A stretch of DNA of 64,000 bases from CAYTGM01 sp964437365 (GTDB lineage: Bacteria > Sumerlaeota > Sumerlaeia > SLMS01), in assembly GCA_964437365.1 (NCBI GenBank), contig CAYTGM010000021.1, positions 36,450 to 100,449 of the forward strand. The letters run 5' to 3'. Positions 7,520 to 16,708 of the stretch are shown one piece after another; within the stretch, counting starts at the first letter, position 1, and the number at the start of each line of letters is the position of its first letter. The position numbers were made by a program, and so were the translations under genes. The notes beneath the pieces were generated by a model. That model searched no databases, was not told where the DNA came from, and was given only the letters and a program-made list of their open reading frames with translations.

Positions 7520-10087
7520 TTATCCGCTGACCCAAGGGGTTTCATGCCCCTCTTGAAAACGGCTTTCCCTGAAATGAAAAGTTAACGGAATGGATTCTCT
7601 TAAGACTCCATCGCGGCCTTTAGCAATGATCAGTTTGCTGAAAGCTGTTCCGTGAGCTTTCAGTTTGATCTGTTTTTCATTCATCGCTTCGTCCCACTCT
7701 TTACGCTTCTGCATGCTGTTTGCCGGAGGGCGTTTATCCATACTCAAAGCAGTGGCCAGCTCTTCATTGTCCAACGGTTGGAAGAGGAAGACAATGTCGG
7801 GTGTATACGTTCCCCGGGCGGAACCCATCACGTCAGCCAGATCGGATGCCCAGCCCATCTTCTCGCTTGGTTTACGCGCTTCAGAAATCACCATGACGGG
7901 ATCTCCTTCGCCCATATCTCTTAGAGTTTTCATGGCACCTATACGCCACTTATCAGCTTCAAGCTCACTCCTAATGGAACCTTGAAGATGATTAGGAATT
8001 GGCCAGACCTGAAGATAGTCGACTAGAATAAAGGCACGTTTAGCACCTGTGCGAGTCTTGAGTGCATTGAGCTCGTAATAGATCTTCTCAAGATTGGGTT
8101 CTGGGAAATTCCGCTCATCGAGAACACAAACACGAGGACCGATATCTCTGAGAGCTTTCTCTGCCTGATCAAGGCGTTCAATCTCATCTGGTGTAAAAAA
8201 GACTTCACGTCCTCTGCCCCGCACCTGACCTGCAGTCGGATGACCAAACACGAGTGTCTTCCAGTCTATACGAGCAAGTCGACATTTGATGCGAGAGAGA
8301 ATATCCCAGCGGGTCATTTCAAGCGAGACAAATAGAAAGCAGGCGTCTGGGTTAGAAAGGACTATATCTGTTCCCAATTGAACGGAAAGTGCCGTCTTTC
8401 CAACATTCGGCATGGCAGCAAGAAGCATCAACCCTCGAAGGCCGAGAGTGGCATTGTCCAGGAGTGGAAGTGTCTTCTGGGGAAGTCCGATATACTCAGA
8501 CCCGCGCCACCGCTGCAGGCGCTGCTCGTGCTGATCAAGCTCTTCCGCGAGCGATTTGATCGGTTCTGCTTTGAGAACACGCTCGCGAGCGCGCAGCTGA
8601 TCAATGCCTGTTGAAAGAAGATCTTTCGCTGCTTTAAGATCCTTTTTTTCCAGCTGCTGAGCCGCTGTGTGCACCAGTCGTCTATATTCGGCGAACTCTT
8701 TCTCCTGCTGAGCTTTCAGCCGAAGTTCTTCCCGGTACTTAAAGATCGCTGACTCATCTAAGCCGGAATCTTCCATCAATGCCGGCCAGAAGAAAGTCTT
8801 AAGGTCGAGGGCATGATTTGAACCTTGAATAGAACTATCGAATTTCAAAGAGACATCGAGAAGTTGTCGAAGAGAATAGTCATCCCATCCTGCAGGCGGT
8901 TTGAAAACGTCGAGAAAGTGTTGCGCAATATAGCGCAGACCATGGATGCGTCGAGCCATCAATTCTTTAAGAGGGGCGATGTCTCCTTGATGGTGTCGAA
9001 TGAACTCGTCGGGATCTTTGGCATCACCCAGAAGTGCCGATTCGATGACGTACACATGCGGGGCTTTGCGGGCCGTATAGGCGTTCTCAAGAGCTTTGAC
9101 GGTCCCCTCTTCTCCTGCGGTGTCGCGATCAAGAAGAAGAGTGACTGATTCGATCCGAGAATCAAAGAGCTGCTCGAATTTCTTAGAACTTAACACAGAT
9201 CCTGCCCCACCAAGTCCGGCAACTTCTTTATAGCCGTTAGCCTGGATCAGGAGGACATCAATGACTCCTTCTACAAGAAGTAGATTGCTGAGTGGTGTGT
9301 AGCCATTTCTGGCACTACTCAGTCCGATGGGAGGAAGATCGCTCTTCGAGCTTCCTCTTAGATACAGATATTTCGGCTGTGATTCTTCGTCCGGTGCCCG
9401 GGCAACGATCGTTCCGATCGATCCATGAAGGTCTCGCCAGGCAATGAGAAGTCGTCCTTCCCACAATGTTGCCGGATCCCCTTTCTTATCTGTAACGAGG
9501 CCTGAGTTTTCTATTTCTTCTTTGCTGAAGCCTTTTTCTTTCAACGACCTTTTAACAGAATCAACCGTTGTATAGATACCGACATCTAGAGAATTGAGCT
9601 GATCAGGCTTAAAGCCTCTTTTTTCGACCAGATATTGCCTGGTTTTCTCGATGTTTGGGTGAGTACCTGAGAGAAGCGCTTGATGTGCGCCTTCGAAGAA
9701 GACTTCCAGAAGATGTTTCCGCGTTTCTTTTGTCTGTATATCTCGCCTGAGTTCTTCCGATATGTTACGTTCCGGCATGGAAACCCCAGCCAGCTGAGCG
9801 AGTGTCTTGACCGATTTCCAGTAATCCTCTCCTCGCGGCCATTGTCCTCCGTTCACATAGGCAAGCCAGCCGATGAAATCCCCGCCGTGAATTTTGAAAC
9901 CCCAGGGGGTCTGCTGCCAGACTTCAACGCGGTCGGGACGCGGGTTTCCTGGAAGACTTTTTGTAAACTCTCGCTGAGTAGCTCGCCATCCCGTGGGCGA
10001 TCTCTCGAAGCCAAACTCCGGGAAGGCTTCGCCAATGCGATCAAAGAGTGCCTGATAGATTGTCGAAAGAAGCTGTTCTGAATCCAA
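7520..10087 (-). CDS. bifunctional primase-helicase (TOPRIM plus DnaB-type helicase)
   Basis: This protein of about 855 residues joins a primase half to a replicative helicase half, like phage T7 gp4 or Twinkle. The TOPRIM domain shows LLLVEGVIDVLL (catalytic Glu near 273) and LLLDRDTAG (Asp pair near 320). The RecA-like domain shows Walker A AAMPNVGKTALS (near 558) and Walker B FILVDYLQV (near 688). Residues 50-110 resemble the primase zinc-finger fold (WGFKIHGGDFIGWL ... LAQLAGV), but the zinc-binding cysteines are absent. TTG at 10087 is chosen because AAGGA lies nine bases upstream; TTG at 10096 would touch that site. It stands alone, without phage genes nearby, so it is either a chromosomal accessory replicase or a remnant of an integrated element. 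Confidence 0.85.
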   Translation of the reverse strand: MDSEQLLSTIYQALFDRIGEAFPEFGFERSPTGWRATQREFTKSLPGNPRPDRVEVWQQTPWGFKIHGGDFIGWLAYVNGGQWPRGEDYWKSVKTLAQLAGVSMPERNISEELRRDIQTKETRKHLLEVFFEGAHQALLSGTHPNIEKTRQYLVEKRGFKPDQLNSLDVGIYTTVDSVKRSLKEKGFSKEEIENSGLVTDKKGDPATLWEGRLLIAWRDLHGSIGTIVARAPDEESQPKYLYLRGSSKSDLPPIGLSSARNGYTPLSNLLLVEGVIDVLLIQANGYKEVAGLGGAGSVLSSKKFEQLFDSRIESVTLLLDRDTAGEEGTVKALENAYTARKAPHVYVIESALLGDAKDPDEFIRHHQGDIAPLKELMARRIHGLRYIAQHFLDVFKPPAGWDDYSLRQLLDVSLKFDSSIQGSNHALDLKTFFWPALMEDSGLDESAIFKYREELRLKAQQEKEFAEYRRLVHTAAQQLEKKDLKAAKDLLSTGIDQLRARERVLKAEPIKSLAEELDQHEQRLQRWRGSEYIGLPQKTLPLLDNATLGLRGLMLLAAMPNVGKTALSVQLGTDIVLSNPDACFLFVSLEMTRWDILSRIKCRLARIDWKTLVFGHPTAGQVRGRGREVFFTPDEIERLDQAEKALRDIGPRVCVLDERNFPEPNLEKIYYELNALKTRTGAKRAFILVDYLQVWPIPNHLQGSIRSELEADKWRIGAMKTLRDMGEGDPVMVISEARKPSEKMGWASDLADVMGSARGTYTPDIVFLFQPLDNEELATALSMDKRPPANSMQKRKEWDEAMNEKQIKLKAHGTAFSKLIIAKGRDGVLRESIPLTFHFRESRFQEGHETPWVSG

Positions 10088-10414
10088 GAGGACCAATCCT
10101 TGTAGTCTTTTAGCACATACCCAGCATCTTCAGGGCTGAAATTAGTTAAGCGATTAAACCTTCACCATAGTGAGAGCCAGATACATATGGAATGAAGAGA
10201 AAAGAGTGCAACTGCTTTCACTTCAAAGCTCTGAACTCACTTAATTGATGGTGATGAATAAACTGAATTCCATCATTTGAAGGCGCTTATAAGCGGGAAT
10301 TGAAGAAAATCGGTTGCTGTCTTCCCGGCGCGTGGGCGACTTAATCATCCATAATCTAATGGCTTTGTGCCGCATCAAGATGAGACCTCACTCATACGGA
10401 AAGTTTAGTTAGTT
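10088..10414. other. gene-free divergent intergenic region
   Basis: These 327 bases separate the minus-strand primase-helicase and plus-strand gmd, so both promoters should lie here. I see no convincing -35/-10 pair, no small ORF with a ribosome site and no strong hairpin. Confidence 0.5.
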
Positions 10415-11440
10415 ATGGCAAAGACTGCACTCATTACCGGTATCACTGGACAGGATGGTAGCTATCTCACAGAGCTGCTCCTGGAAAAGGGGTACACGGT
10501 TCACGGAATCGTTCGTCGTTCCTCCAGTTTTAATCGAGAAAGAATCGATTCGATCCACGTGGATGAACACTCACCTGAAGCACGCGTTTTCCTTCACTAT
10601 GGTGATCTGGCTGATGGCTCTTGCCTGCAGCATATTATCGAAGAGTCCAAACCTGATGAGATCTATAACCTCGCTGCTCAATCGCACGTTCGCGTGAGTT
10701 TTGACAAACCCGAGTATACAGCGGATGTAACGGGTCTTGGAACGCTTAGATTGCTCGAAGCTGCACGTCGTGTTGCTCCTAAAGCACGCTTTTACCAGGC
10801 ATCTTCCTCAGAAATGTTTGGTGGTGTTCAGGAACAGGCTCAGTCCGAAGACACACCCTTCCACCCTCGAAGCCCCTACGCCGTTGCAAAGGTCTATTCC
10901 TACTGGCAGACCATCAACCATCGCGAAGCCTACGGAATGCATGCAAGCAATGGTATTCTGTTTAACCATGAGTCGCCTCGTCGCGGAGAAGCCTTTGTAA
11001 CACGTAAAGTGACACTTGGGGCTGCCCGTATCAAGAAAGGCCTTCAGAAGCGATTATACATGGGTAATCTTGATGCGAGAAGAGACTGGGGCTTTGCTGG
11101 TGACTACGTTGAAGCGATGTGGCTGATGCTCCAGCAGGATGAAGCAGATGATTATGTAGTGGCTACCGGTGAGACTCAGTCTGTGAAAGAGCTTCTCGAA
11201 GTTGCTTTCGAGTGTGTGGGTCTTGACTGGCAGGATTATGTCTCGATCGATAAGAAGTACTATCGCCCAAGTGAAGTGGACTTCCTGCTTGGCGATCCCG
11301 CAAAGGCTAAGAAGAAGTTGAACTGGGAACCTAAGGTTTCGTTCAAGGAATTGGTCAAGATGATGGTTGAATCAGATCTTCAGTTGGCCGAGGAAGAAAT
11401 GAAGCTGGCAGAATTGAGACAGCAGAGAATTTCTTCCTGA
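10415..11440 (+). CDS. gmd: GDP-mannose 4,6-dehydratase
   Basis: This 341-residue extended short-chain dehydrogenase converts GDP-mannose to GDP-4-keto-6-deoxymannose, the first step to GDP-fucose, rhamnose or related sugars for surface polysaccharide. The signature is strong: GITGQDGSYL (residues 9-18) binds the dinucleotide, NLAAQSHV follows, the catalytic SSSEMFG is at 130-136 and YAVAK (Tyr155, Lys159) is the proton-relay pair. RRDWGFAGDYVEAMW is diagnostic for Gmd rather than other epimerases. It is a monocistron that ends in a strong terminator. No GDP-fucose synthase is in the window, but the exopolysaccharide block lies 4 kb away and is the likely consumer of the product. Confidence 0.95.
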   Translation: MAKTALITGITGQDGSYLTELLLEKGYTVHGIVRRSSSFNRERIDSIHVDEHSPEARVFLHYGDLADGSCLQHIIEESKPDEIYNLAAQSHVRVSFDKPEYTADVTGLGTLRLLEAARRVAPKARFYQASSSEMFGGVQEQAQSEDTPFHPRSPYAVAKVYSYWQTINHREAYGMHASNGILFNHESPRRGEAFVTRKVTLGAARIKKGLQKRLYMGNLDARRDWGFAGDYVEAMWLMLQQDEADDYVVATGETQSVKELLEVAFECVGLDWQDYVSIDKKYYRPSEVDFLLGDPAKAKKKLNWEPKVSFKELVKMMVESDLQLAEEEMKLAELRQQRISS

Positions 11441-11470
11441 TTAGCAGGATAAGTTAAGGTCCTGGACCAG

Positions 11471-11504
11471 AAATCCCCGCTCAGAGATGAGCGGGGATTT
11501 TCTT
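11471..11504 (+). terminator. bidirectional terminator after gmd
   Basis: AAATCCCCGCTC (11471-11482) and GAGCGGGGATTT (11489-11500) form a perfect 12-bp stem with a six-base loop followed by TCTTT. The flanking A and T runs let it serve both gmd and the convergent pseudopilin operon. Confidence 0.85.
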
Positions 11505-11524
11505 TGCTCGATGTGCACGGGGCA

Positions 11525-13699
11525 TCAAGGTTTGTTCGCGATGGCGTAATTGATACCGATCGGTTCCATCGGATAATCTTTCACTTCTACGAGGGCAGGC
11601 ATTCCCGGAGGAGGTGTTGAGCCTTTAAGTGACTCATCCCAGTTGTAGTTACGGGTTGGAGGGTCGTAGTAACCTTTACCGTCACAGCAACGATACTTAT
11701 GCATGGCGACAGGACTTTGGAAGAGGACAAGTATTGAACCATTGTAGTTGTGTGTCTTGTTCCAGTTTTCAAGATACCGCATCACATTGTGCGCTCCTCC
11801 GCTGCCAAGCAGGCGTGAGGTAGGATCGTCTTTGTTTTCATACACAGCTGATGTATCTCCCATGAGAAATATCGTATTCGTTTCAATATTTCCGACAGGC
11901 TTCGAATACCACTGGTTCTTATCCCAACTGAATTCATCTTCTCTCCAGTCATTCCCCATATCGCGCGTATAGCCTCTTGCTCTCGTGGCTCCAGCAGGAA
12001 AATTGGGATCATCTGAATCAAGGATTGTGAAGAGTTCGTCCTCAGAGGTATCAGGTTTTCCGTCACCGTTCAGATCCTTTGTGGCGAGCCAGTGAGGAGT
12101 CGAGGTTACGGTCATCGAATCACCTCCGATAACAGCAGTAACGCGATCATCAACGTCCTTCTTATTGATATCACCAACGGTATAGACGGGTCGGTCGCTG
12201 TAAAAAGCGAAGGCTCCGGCGCTGTTTTCGGGAAGAGTATCAGCATTTACAACCCGAACAGCAGGCATGTAAGTGTCTCTGCCATCTGCCATCCATCCTT
12301 CAAAACTGACTATAGGTGCTCTTGAGTCCGTATCGAAAACGACATTTCCTTCAGAGTCCAGTACAGGTATGGGGTCCTGATTTCCTTCTGCCAGAGAATA
12401 ACTGTCGGTGTCACCCGGAGTTGTACTTACATAAATAACTCCGTTGGATGAAGACCAGTCGATTTCATCCATGTCGTTTAGAGCACCCATGTCTATATCA
12501 AGGGTTCGAACAGTAGTCTGCTGATGCCCATCGTAGAATTCGCCTACTGAAACGACATCATTGACAACAGAGCTGTCCAGTTCGGTCAGTGTTCTTTCAT
12601 AGCTGTCATTGACAGTTTGAAGCCACATGCGTATTGTACTTGGATCTCCAGGATCACCTGTAACGATGATATCAGCAAGGTATTCCAATTTTGAACGTTT
12701 CAGCTCTGCTGTATCATTTTCTGAATCTGCTCTTCGGAACATGTCATACATATTCGAGCCGGTAGGAAGGGGTGGTCTGATGGGATTAATGCCATGCGCT
12801 GAATCCATCATTTGAGATTTCCATCGATCAAGTGCCGCCTGAAACCAGCCTTCATCAAGGTGATCCAGATAATCATCACCGTTGTGAGGCTCGGGAGGGG
12901 AAGACATATCTACCCACGAACTGCCCGCTCCAGGATTATATTTGTCATCTGGCACTTTGACTTCAACTTTGCCTCCCTGGCTACTGCCATCATTTCCACG
13001 AAACCGATAGATATTCTTTGCACTGGTCACTTTTTCATGGAAACGAACCGTATCTACAGCCGAGAGATACATATTATCATTTGAATGAACGCGTCCCCGA
13101 ACATTCATCGTTGGACCCGGGTGAAGCTCCATTGTTTCTTCGTAGAAGATGGCAAATGCATAGAGGGGAATATAATCGAGTGTAACTCTTCGTTTAACAC
13201 CTGCTCCTTTGAATCCCAAAGTGTCTGCATTATTAGTGGTTTCTCGAGCGAAAGTCACCAGTTCATAATCCAATCGGGCTGTCTTGTACCCGTACCAGTC
13301 GTCAGTGGGATTTGTAATCTCTTCGAATTCAAAGGTGTTGCTACCAATAGGGCGTATGTAAGAGAGCAGTTCATCATCGGTGTCAGTGACAAGGTCTGCT
13401 CCTTTAGGAGCTCGCGGCTCTATGTTATAGACAACATCATCCAGTACGAGGTAGTCACCACCGGTCTGGTTCGGAGGGTTGGTTGTCAGAAGATAGACAA
13501 CGTTTCTTGAAAAATTCAACATGGAGGCTTTGGCAGCTTCCAGAGAATTTGTATAGAGTCGGGCACGATGAGTCTGCCGTGTTTCCTGCTGGACATGATA
13601 CATCATGGCGCCAACAGAAATTGCTAACACGGACACGAAGACAAGACTTAGTATAAAGACTGATCCTCGTTTAGTTTTGTTGATTCTGTTTCCTTTCAT
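11525..13699 (-). CDS. PilX-like type IV pilus/pseudopilus-associated exoprotein
   Basis: This 724-residue protein has a single N-terminal hydrophobic helix (SVFILSLVFVSVLAISVGAMM, split by family practice after a short basic leader) and a long beta-rich exterior. The stretch LHPGPTMNVRGRVHSNDNMY resembles a conserved 'G-x-v-H-S-N' segment in large prepilin-associated proteins. There is no standard GFTLxE cleavage motif, which fits PilX/GspK-like members and similar proteins. It is the last of three co-oriented genes and the two upstream ones have true prepilin N-termini, so it likely joins a minor pilin complex that primes or caps a type IV or type II secretion pilus. The exact family is uncertain. 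Confidence 0.65.
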   Translation of the reverse strand: MKGNRINKTKRGSVFILSLVFVSVLAISVGAMMYHVQQETRQTHRARLYTNSLEAAKASMLNFSRNVVYLLTTNPPNQTGGDYLVLDDVVYNIEPRAPKGADLVTDTDDELLSYIRPIGSNTFEFEEITNPTDDWYGYKTARLDYELVTFARETTNNADTLGFKGAGVKRRVTLDYIPLYAFAIFYEETMELHPGPTMNVRGRVHSNDNMYLSAVDTVRFHEKVTSAKNIYRFRGNDGSSQGGKVEVKVPDDKYNPGAGSSWVDMSSPPEPHNGDDYLDHLDEGWFQAALDRWKSQMMDSAHGINPIRPPLPTGSNMYDMFRRADSENDTAELKRSKLEYLADIIVTGDPGDPSTIRMWLQTVNDSYERTLTELDSSVVNDVVSVGEFYDGHQQTTVRTLDIDMGALNDMDEIDWSSSNGVIYVSTTPGDTDSYSLAEGNQDPIPVLDSEGNVVFDTDSRAPIVSFEGWMADGRDTYMPAVRVVNADTLPENSAGAFAFYSDRPVYTVGDINKKDVDDRVTAVIGGDSMTVTSTPHWLATKDLNGDGKPDTSEDELFTILDSDDPNFPAGATRARGYTRDMGNDWREDEFSWDKNQWYSKPVGNIETNTIFLMGDTSAVYENKDDPTSRLLGSGGAHNVMRYLENWNKTHNYNGSILVLFQSPVAMHKYRCCDGKGYYDPPTRNYNWDESLKGSTPPPGMPALVEVKDYPMEPIGINYAIANKP

Positions 13700-13759
13700 T
13701 TGTTACTTCACCTCATGAAGTTTCGAATCCCGTCTCCCCTGCGAATCATTCGATCGCTC

Positions 13760-14422
13760 TTATCCCTCTGGTTTGTTGTGGGGAACGATGACCTGCCGAA
13801 GTATCAGCCCCTGATATCCGGGACCTGTATACCGGTCATCATCTGAAGGTTCATAGGAACGGTCGCCGATACGGACAAATAGTTCAACGTGGTTGCGGCC
13901 ACCATCGGTCAGCTCTTGAAACACGGGTAACAAATCACCATCTGAGTCTCTCATTCGGGAAACCTGATCGATGAAGATTCTTTCCCGACTTTCGACAACA
14001 TTACCTGAAAAGTCCGTCACCTTTTCAAACAGCACGAGTCTGTTATCATCGAGAGTCTCCGTATTGTTATCACCATCAATGTATTCCAGGGTTGTTTCCT
14101 TAGAGCGTTTATCGTAGATCACATTTCCACTCTCATCATTCGTGAAGAGTGAATCCACACCGCGAAAGATAATCTTGTCGTTGCTGACGAAGACCATGTC
14201 ACTGGCGCTGGATAACACATTCGTCAGATCCTGTTTGAAAAGGTTGGCGTCTTTTTGAAAACGCTGTTGAACTCTGATCCCTTTCAGTGCTCGCGCGTAG
14301 AAGATCATCGAACTGACAATCATCACGCTAATGAGGGTAAAGATGGCGACGACGATCAGCATTTCTACAAGGGAGAACCCTGTACGTTTTGCGATTGTGC
14401 CTCTGTTTGGTCTTAAAATCAT
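13760..14422 (-). CDS. prepilin-like protein (PilW/GspJ-like minor pseudopilin)
   Basis: This 220-residue protein has a classic type IV prepilin leader. KRTG is followed by FSLVEMLIVVAIFTLISVMI, with Glu at position 5 of the mature helix, and prepilin peptidase should cut between Gly and Phe. Size and position between a second prepilin and a PilX-like protein suit a minor pseudopilin of the J/PilW type. The remainder is a beta-rich head with no cysteines. It lies 12 bases after the stop of the upstream prepilin gene and is surely in the same operon. No secretion ATPase or secretin is present in the window, so the assembly machine is encoded elsewhere. Confidence 0.8.
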   Translation of the reverse strand: MILRPNRGTIAKRTGFSLVEMLIVVAIFTLISVMIVSSMIFYARALKGIRVQQRFQKDANLFKQDLTNVLSSASDMVFVSNDKIIFRGVDSLFTNDESGNVIYDKRSKETTLEYIDGDNNTETLDDNRLVLFEKVTDFSGNVVESRERIFIDQVSRMRDSDGDLLPVFQELTDGGRNHVELFVRIGDRSYEPSDDDRYTGPGYQGLILRQVIVPHNKPEG

Positions 14423-14434
14423 TGTATATATTCC

Positions 14435-15133
14435 TTATCCACCAACGTTGTCTGCTGATCGGGGAATCTCAATAACTCTTCTAAGAGTTTTGTAGTCTTC
14501 TCCATCATCCCACCGGACGGTAAGAACGATTGTCTTACAGTTGTTCAGGACAAAGGTGTCACCAGCCGTGGGAAGAGGTTTCAAATCTAAAGAAGTACCG
14601 CCCGAAAGATCTGTCGTCAGGGTTAGTTTGTTTGATGTGTTGGAGGTGACCCGCGCAATCTGACCAACATTCTTTGTTGTCGAAAGGATTGTCACATAGG
14701 CATCGGTCCATTCGTTCGTGACCCAGTCTTCATGGCCTGTGGGAAGATCCACAGTTATGGAGTTCTCGGTTGCAGAGGTCACAGTTCCCCAACCCTTTAA
14801 CTCGAAGAATACTTCGTAGTCTGAGGGCTTGTCTGGATTCTCAGGGTCCAGCTTTACTTCGAGGGGATCTGACGAGGTCTTGTTGAAGACGATTTCCAGG
14901 TCATCTGAAGATAGACTACTCGAACCGATTTTCTCGTAATCGGCAGCGTAAGCTTTTCCCTGGTAATAGTCTGCTAATTGGATGGCGCCGTAATGCTCTC
15001 GGTTATTCGCATTCTGCCGCAGTGAGGCAATGATGGCACCCATGAATGCGAGGGAGGCGATTGCAAAGATGGCTGTGGCAATCATCAACTCGATCAGAGT
15101 AAAGGCACGGCCCATAGAATTTCTGAAATGCAT
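14435..15133 (-). CDS. prepilin-like protein (PilV/GspI-like minor pseudopilin)
   Basis: The protein is about 232 residues from the ATG at 15133. The leader MHFRNSMGRA precedes FTLIELMIATAIFAIASLAF, with the required Glu at mature position 5. The residue before the cut is Ala rather than Gly, which prepilin peptidases tolerate. An upstream extension to 15199 exists but has no sensible leader. ATG at 15115 would give an even shorter leader and is possible. It opens the three-gene pseudopilin operon and is preceded by a gap with the Nfu terminator. The C-terminal half has a mixed beta pattern and one cysteine. Confidence 0.8.
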   Translation of the reverse strand: MHFRNSMGRAFTLIELMIATAIFAIASLAFMGAIIASLRQNANNREHYGAIQLADYYQGKAYAADYEKIGSSSLSSDDLEIVFNKTSSDPLEVKLDPENPDKPSDYEVFFELKGWGTVTSATENSITVDLPTGHEDWVTNEWTDAYVTILSTTKNVGQIARVTSNTSNKLTLTTDLSGGTSLDLKPLPTAGDTFVLNNCKTIVLTVRWDDGEDYKTLRRVIEIPRSADNVGG

Positions 15134-15340
15134 AGTTTTCGGTAACCATATTAATTCTCGTCCCCTCCCCTTAGAGCAGGAATCGTTGCCTATTCTCACG
15201 ACAAAGCTCGAATGTTACTTAAACACTATGTTTTCAACACTTTGCAAATCAGACTTCATCATCAAACTACAGGACATGAATTCATTCGAGCACATAATGT
15301 GTGCAGCCTGTACGATTACAGGGGAACAATTTCTGTGATT

Positions 15341-15374
15341 AAAAAAAGAACCGCCCTCACAGGGGAGGACGGCT
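15341..15374 (-). terminator. Rho-independent terminator after nfu
   Basis: On the minus strand CCGTCCTC (15372-15365) pairs with GAGGGCGG (15358-15351) with one G-U pair. It is followed by TTCTTTTTTT, about 40 bases after the nfu stop. Confidence 0.85.
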
Positions 15375-15412
15375 AGAGTGTTCTATTTGTCGTTTAGTTA
15401 AGGTATAATAAA

Positions 15413-15985
15413 TTAACCGGGCTGAAGTACAACTTCAGGATCCACCTTCTCTTTGAGAAGATTTTCGATTGCTGAGAGTGTACTCGCCGTCGAAGTTGGA
15501 CAACTTCCGCAAGCACCCTGATAGCGTATTGTTATGACCTTTCCTTCAATACTGAGCAGCTCTACTCCGCCTCCATCGCCTGCAAGAGCTGGTCGTATGA
15601 ACGTGTCCATGATCTCTTCAACTTTTTGGGACATCTCGTCTTTCGGAGCATCGGCGTCTGCTTTTGCTCGTTCTTCTTTTAAATCAGCAGCGAGCTTATT
15701 CGCTGACTCAACATCATATTTTGGGACACTTTCCTCGATCAATTCTCTGATAGCTTTCCAGTCTGCAGAGCGTGTTCCGCTGACTGAAACAAAATCTTCT
15801 GCTATCAGAACGGCATCTACTTCCCCTAAATCAAAAATTGCTTTAGCAAATGGAAAGCGTTCGGCCTGATCAGCACTCTGGAAGGAAAGTGACTCTCCCT
15901 GAGGAGCAAGCTGTGTATCGGTGTGAAACTTAAAGGCGTTTGGGTTTGGAGTTGGTTCGACATGTGACAAAGCAATTGTAGACAA
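15413..15985 (-). CDS. nfuA: Nfu-type iron-sulfur cluster scaffold
   Basis: This protein of about 190 residues has an N-terminal Nfu domain (VEPTPNPNAFKF near residue 10) and a C-terminal NifU-like domain with GACGSCPTSTAS, whose CxxC pair binds a bridging Fe-S cluster. It transfers clusters to apo-proteins in the cytosol. The TTG at 15985 is chosen because AGGAG sits seven bases upstream and the peptide then begins STIALSHVEPTP; a longer frame reaches 16063 but adds 26 residues without homology. It follows the NusG-like gene by about 95 bases and ends with a strong terminator. That placement at the end of a polysaccharide operon is unusual. Confidence 0.88.
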   Translation of the reverse strand: MSTIALSHVEPTPNPNAFKFHTDTQLAPQGESLSFQSADQAERFPFAKAIFDLGEVDAVLIAEDFVSVSGTRSADWKAIRELIEESVPKYDVESANKLAADLKEERAKADADAPKDEMSQKVEEIMDTFIRPALAGDGGGVELLSIEGKVITIRYQGACGSCPTSTASTLSAIENLLKEKVDPEVVLQPG

Positions 15986-16079
15986 TTTAGATCTCCTGTA
16001 GCTGATGTTTTTTCTGAGCTGCACCAGCTCTTGATAATAATCATTTAAAGGGGCATGAACCATGCCGACGAGTCCCGAT

Positions 16080-16667
16080 TCAAGCTACATTCTTTTGTTT
16101 TCGGCCTCTTTTTCCGGCGCGGTGGCGGGGTCTTGATGCGAGTTGATTATGATAACCCCTCATTTCAAGAAGATCGATGGGTACTTTTAACTCACAAATT
16201 CGTCCAACCACTGGGAGTGTCGTGCAAATGGTTGCTCTTTTACCCCTTCGCTCAGCGATAATCCCCTGGAGACCTTCCATGGGGCCAGAAATCACTTCAA
16301 CGATTCTTCCCTTAGTTGGGTAGACTGAATGCTCCAGATTATACGCTTTTCGGCCCACTTCACAAAGAATTGATATTTCTCTGGAAGGGATCTCGCTCGG
16401 ATCGTTTCTTCTGGTACCTACCCAATACTCGAAATTTGGAAAATCTTGAATCGTGCGCTTTAATCCTGCCGTTAAGAGTGTGCAGCCCAGGAAGACGTAA
16501 TTGTTAAACAAGAGAGGAAATGATCGGTCTCTTCCTGCTTCTCTTACCTCATCAAGAGGGAGAAAGGGCTCTACACCATCTAACGAGTCTAAAGTGGAAG
16601 CGAGAGCCTTCTCACTTCCTGCCTTCGTATAGATTGCGAACCACTTCTTCTCGCCATGGGAGATCAT
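16080..16667 (-). CDS. NusG/RfaH-like transcription antiterminator
   Basis: This protein of about 195 residues has a NusG N-terminal domain (KKWFAIYTKAGSEK, then FLPLDEV and LFNNYVFLGC) and a KOW segment KGRIVEVISGPMEGLQGII. It ends in a basic tail (RPRHRAGKRGRKQK). Divergence from housekeeping NusG and the link to capsule genes suggest a specialised paralogue of the RfaH/UpxY/LoaP kind, which binds RNA polymerase and prevents early termination in long polysaccharide operons. ATG at 16667 is preferred with GAAAG upstream; TTG at 16682 would add five residues. It lies after wza, near the end of the operon rather than at its start, which is uncommon for such regulators. Confidence 0.85.
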   Translation of the reverse strand: MISHGEKKWFAIYTKAGSEKALASTLDSLDGVEPFLPLDEVREAGRDRSFPLLFNNYVFLGCTLLTAGLKRTIQDFPNFEYWVGTRRNDPSEIPSREISILCEVGRKAYNLEHSVYPTKGRIVEVISGPMEGLQGIIAERRGKRATICTTLPVVGRICELKVPIDLLEMRGYHNQLASRPRHRAGKRGRKQKNVA

Positions 16668-16708
16668 GTCATGAGCTTTCAACTACATTTTGATACTGCG
16701 ACTTACCA

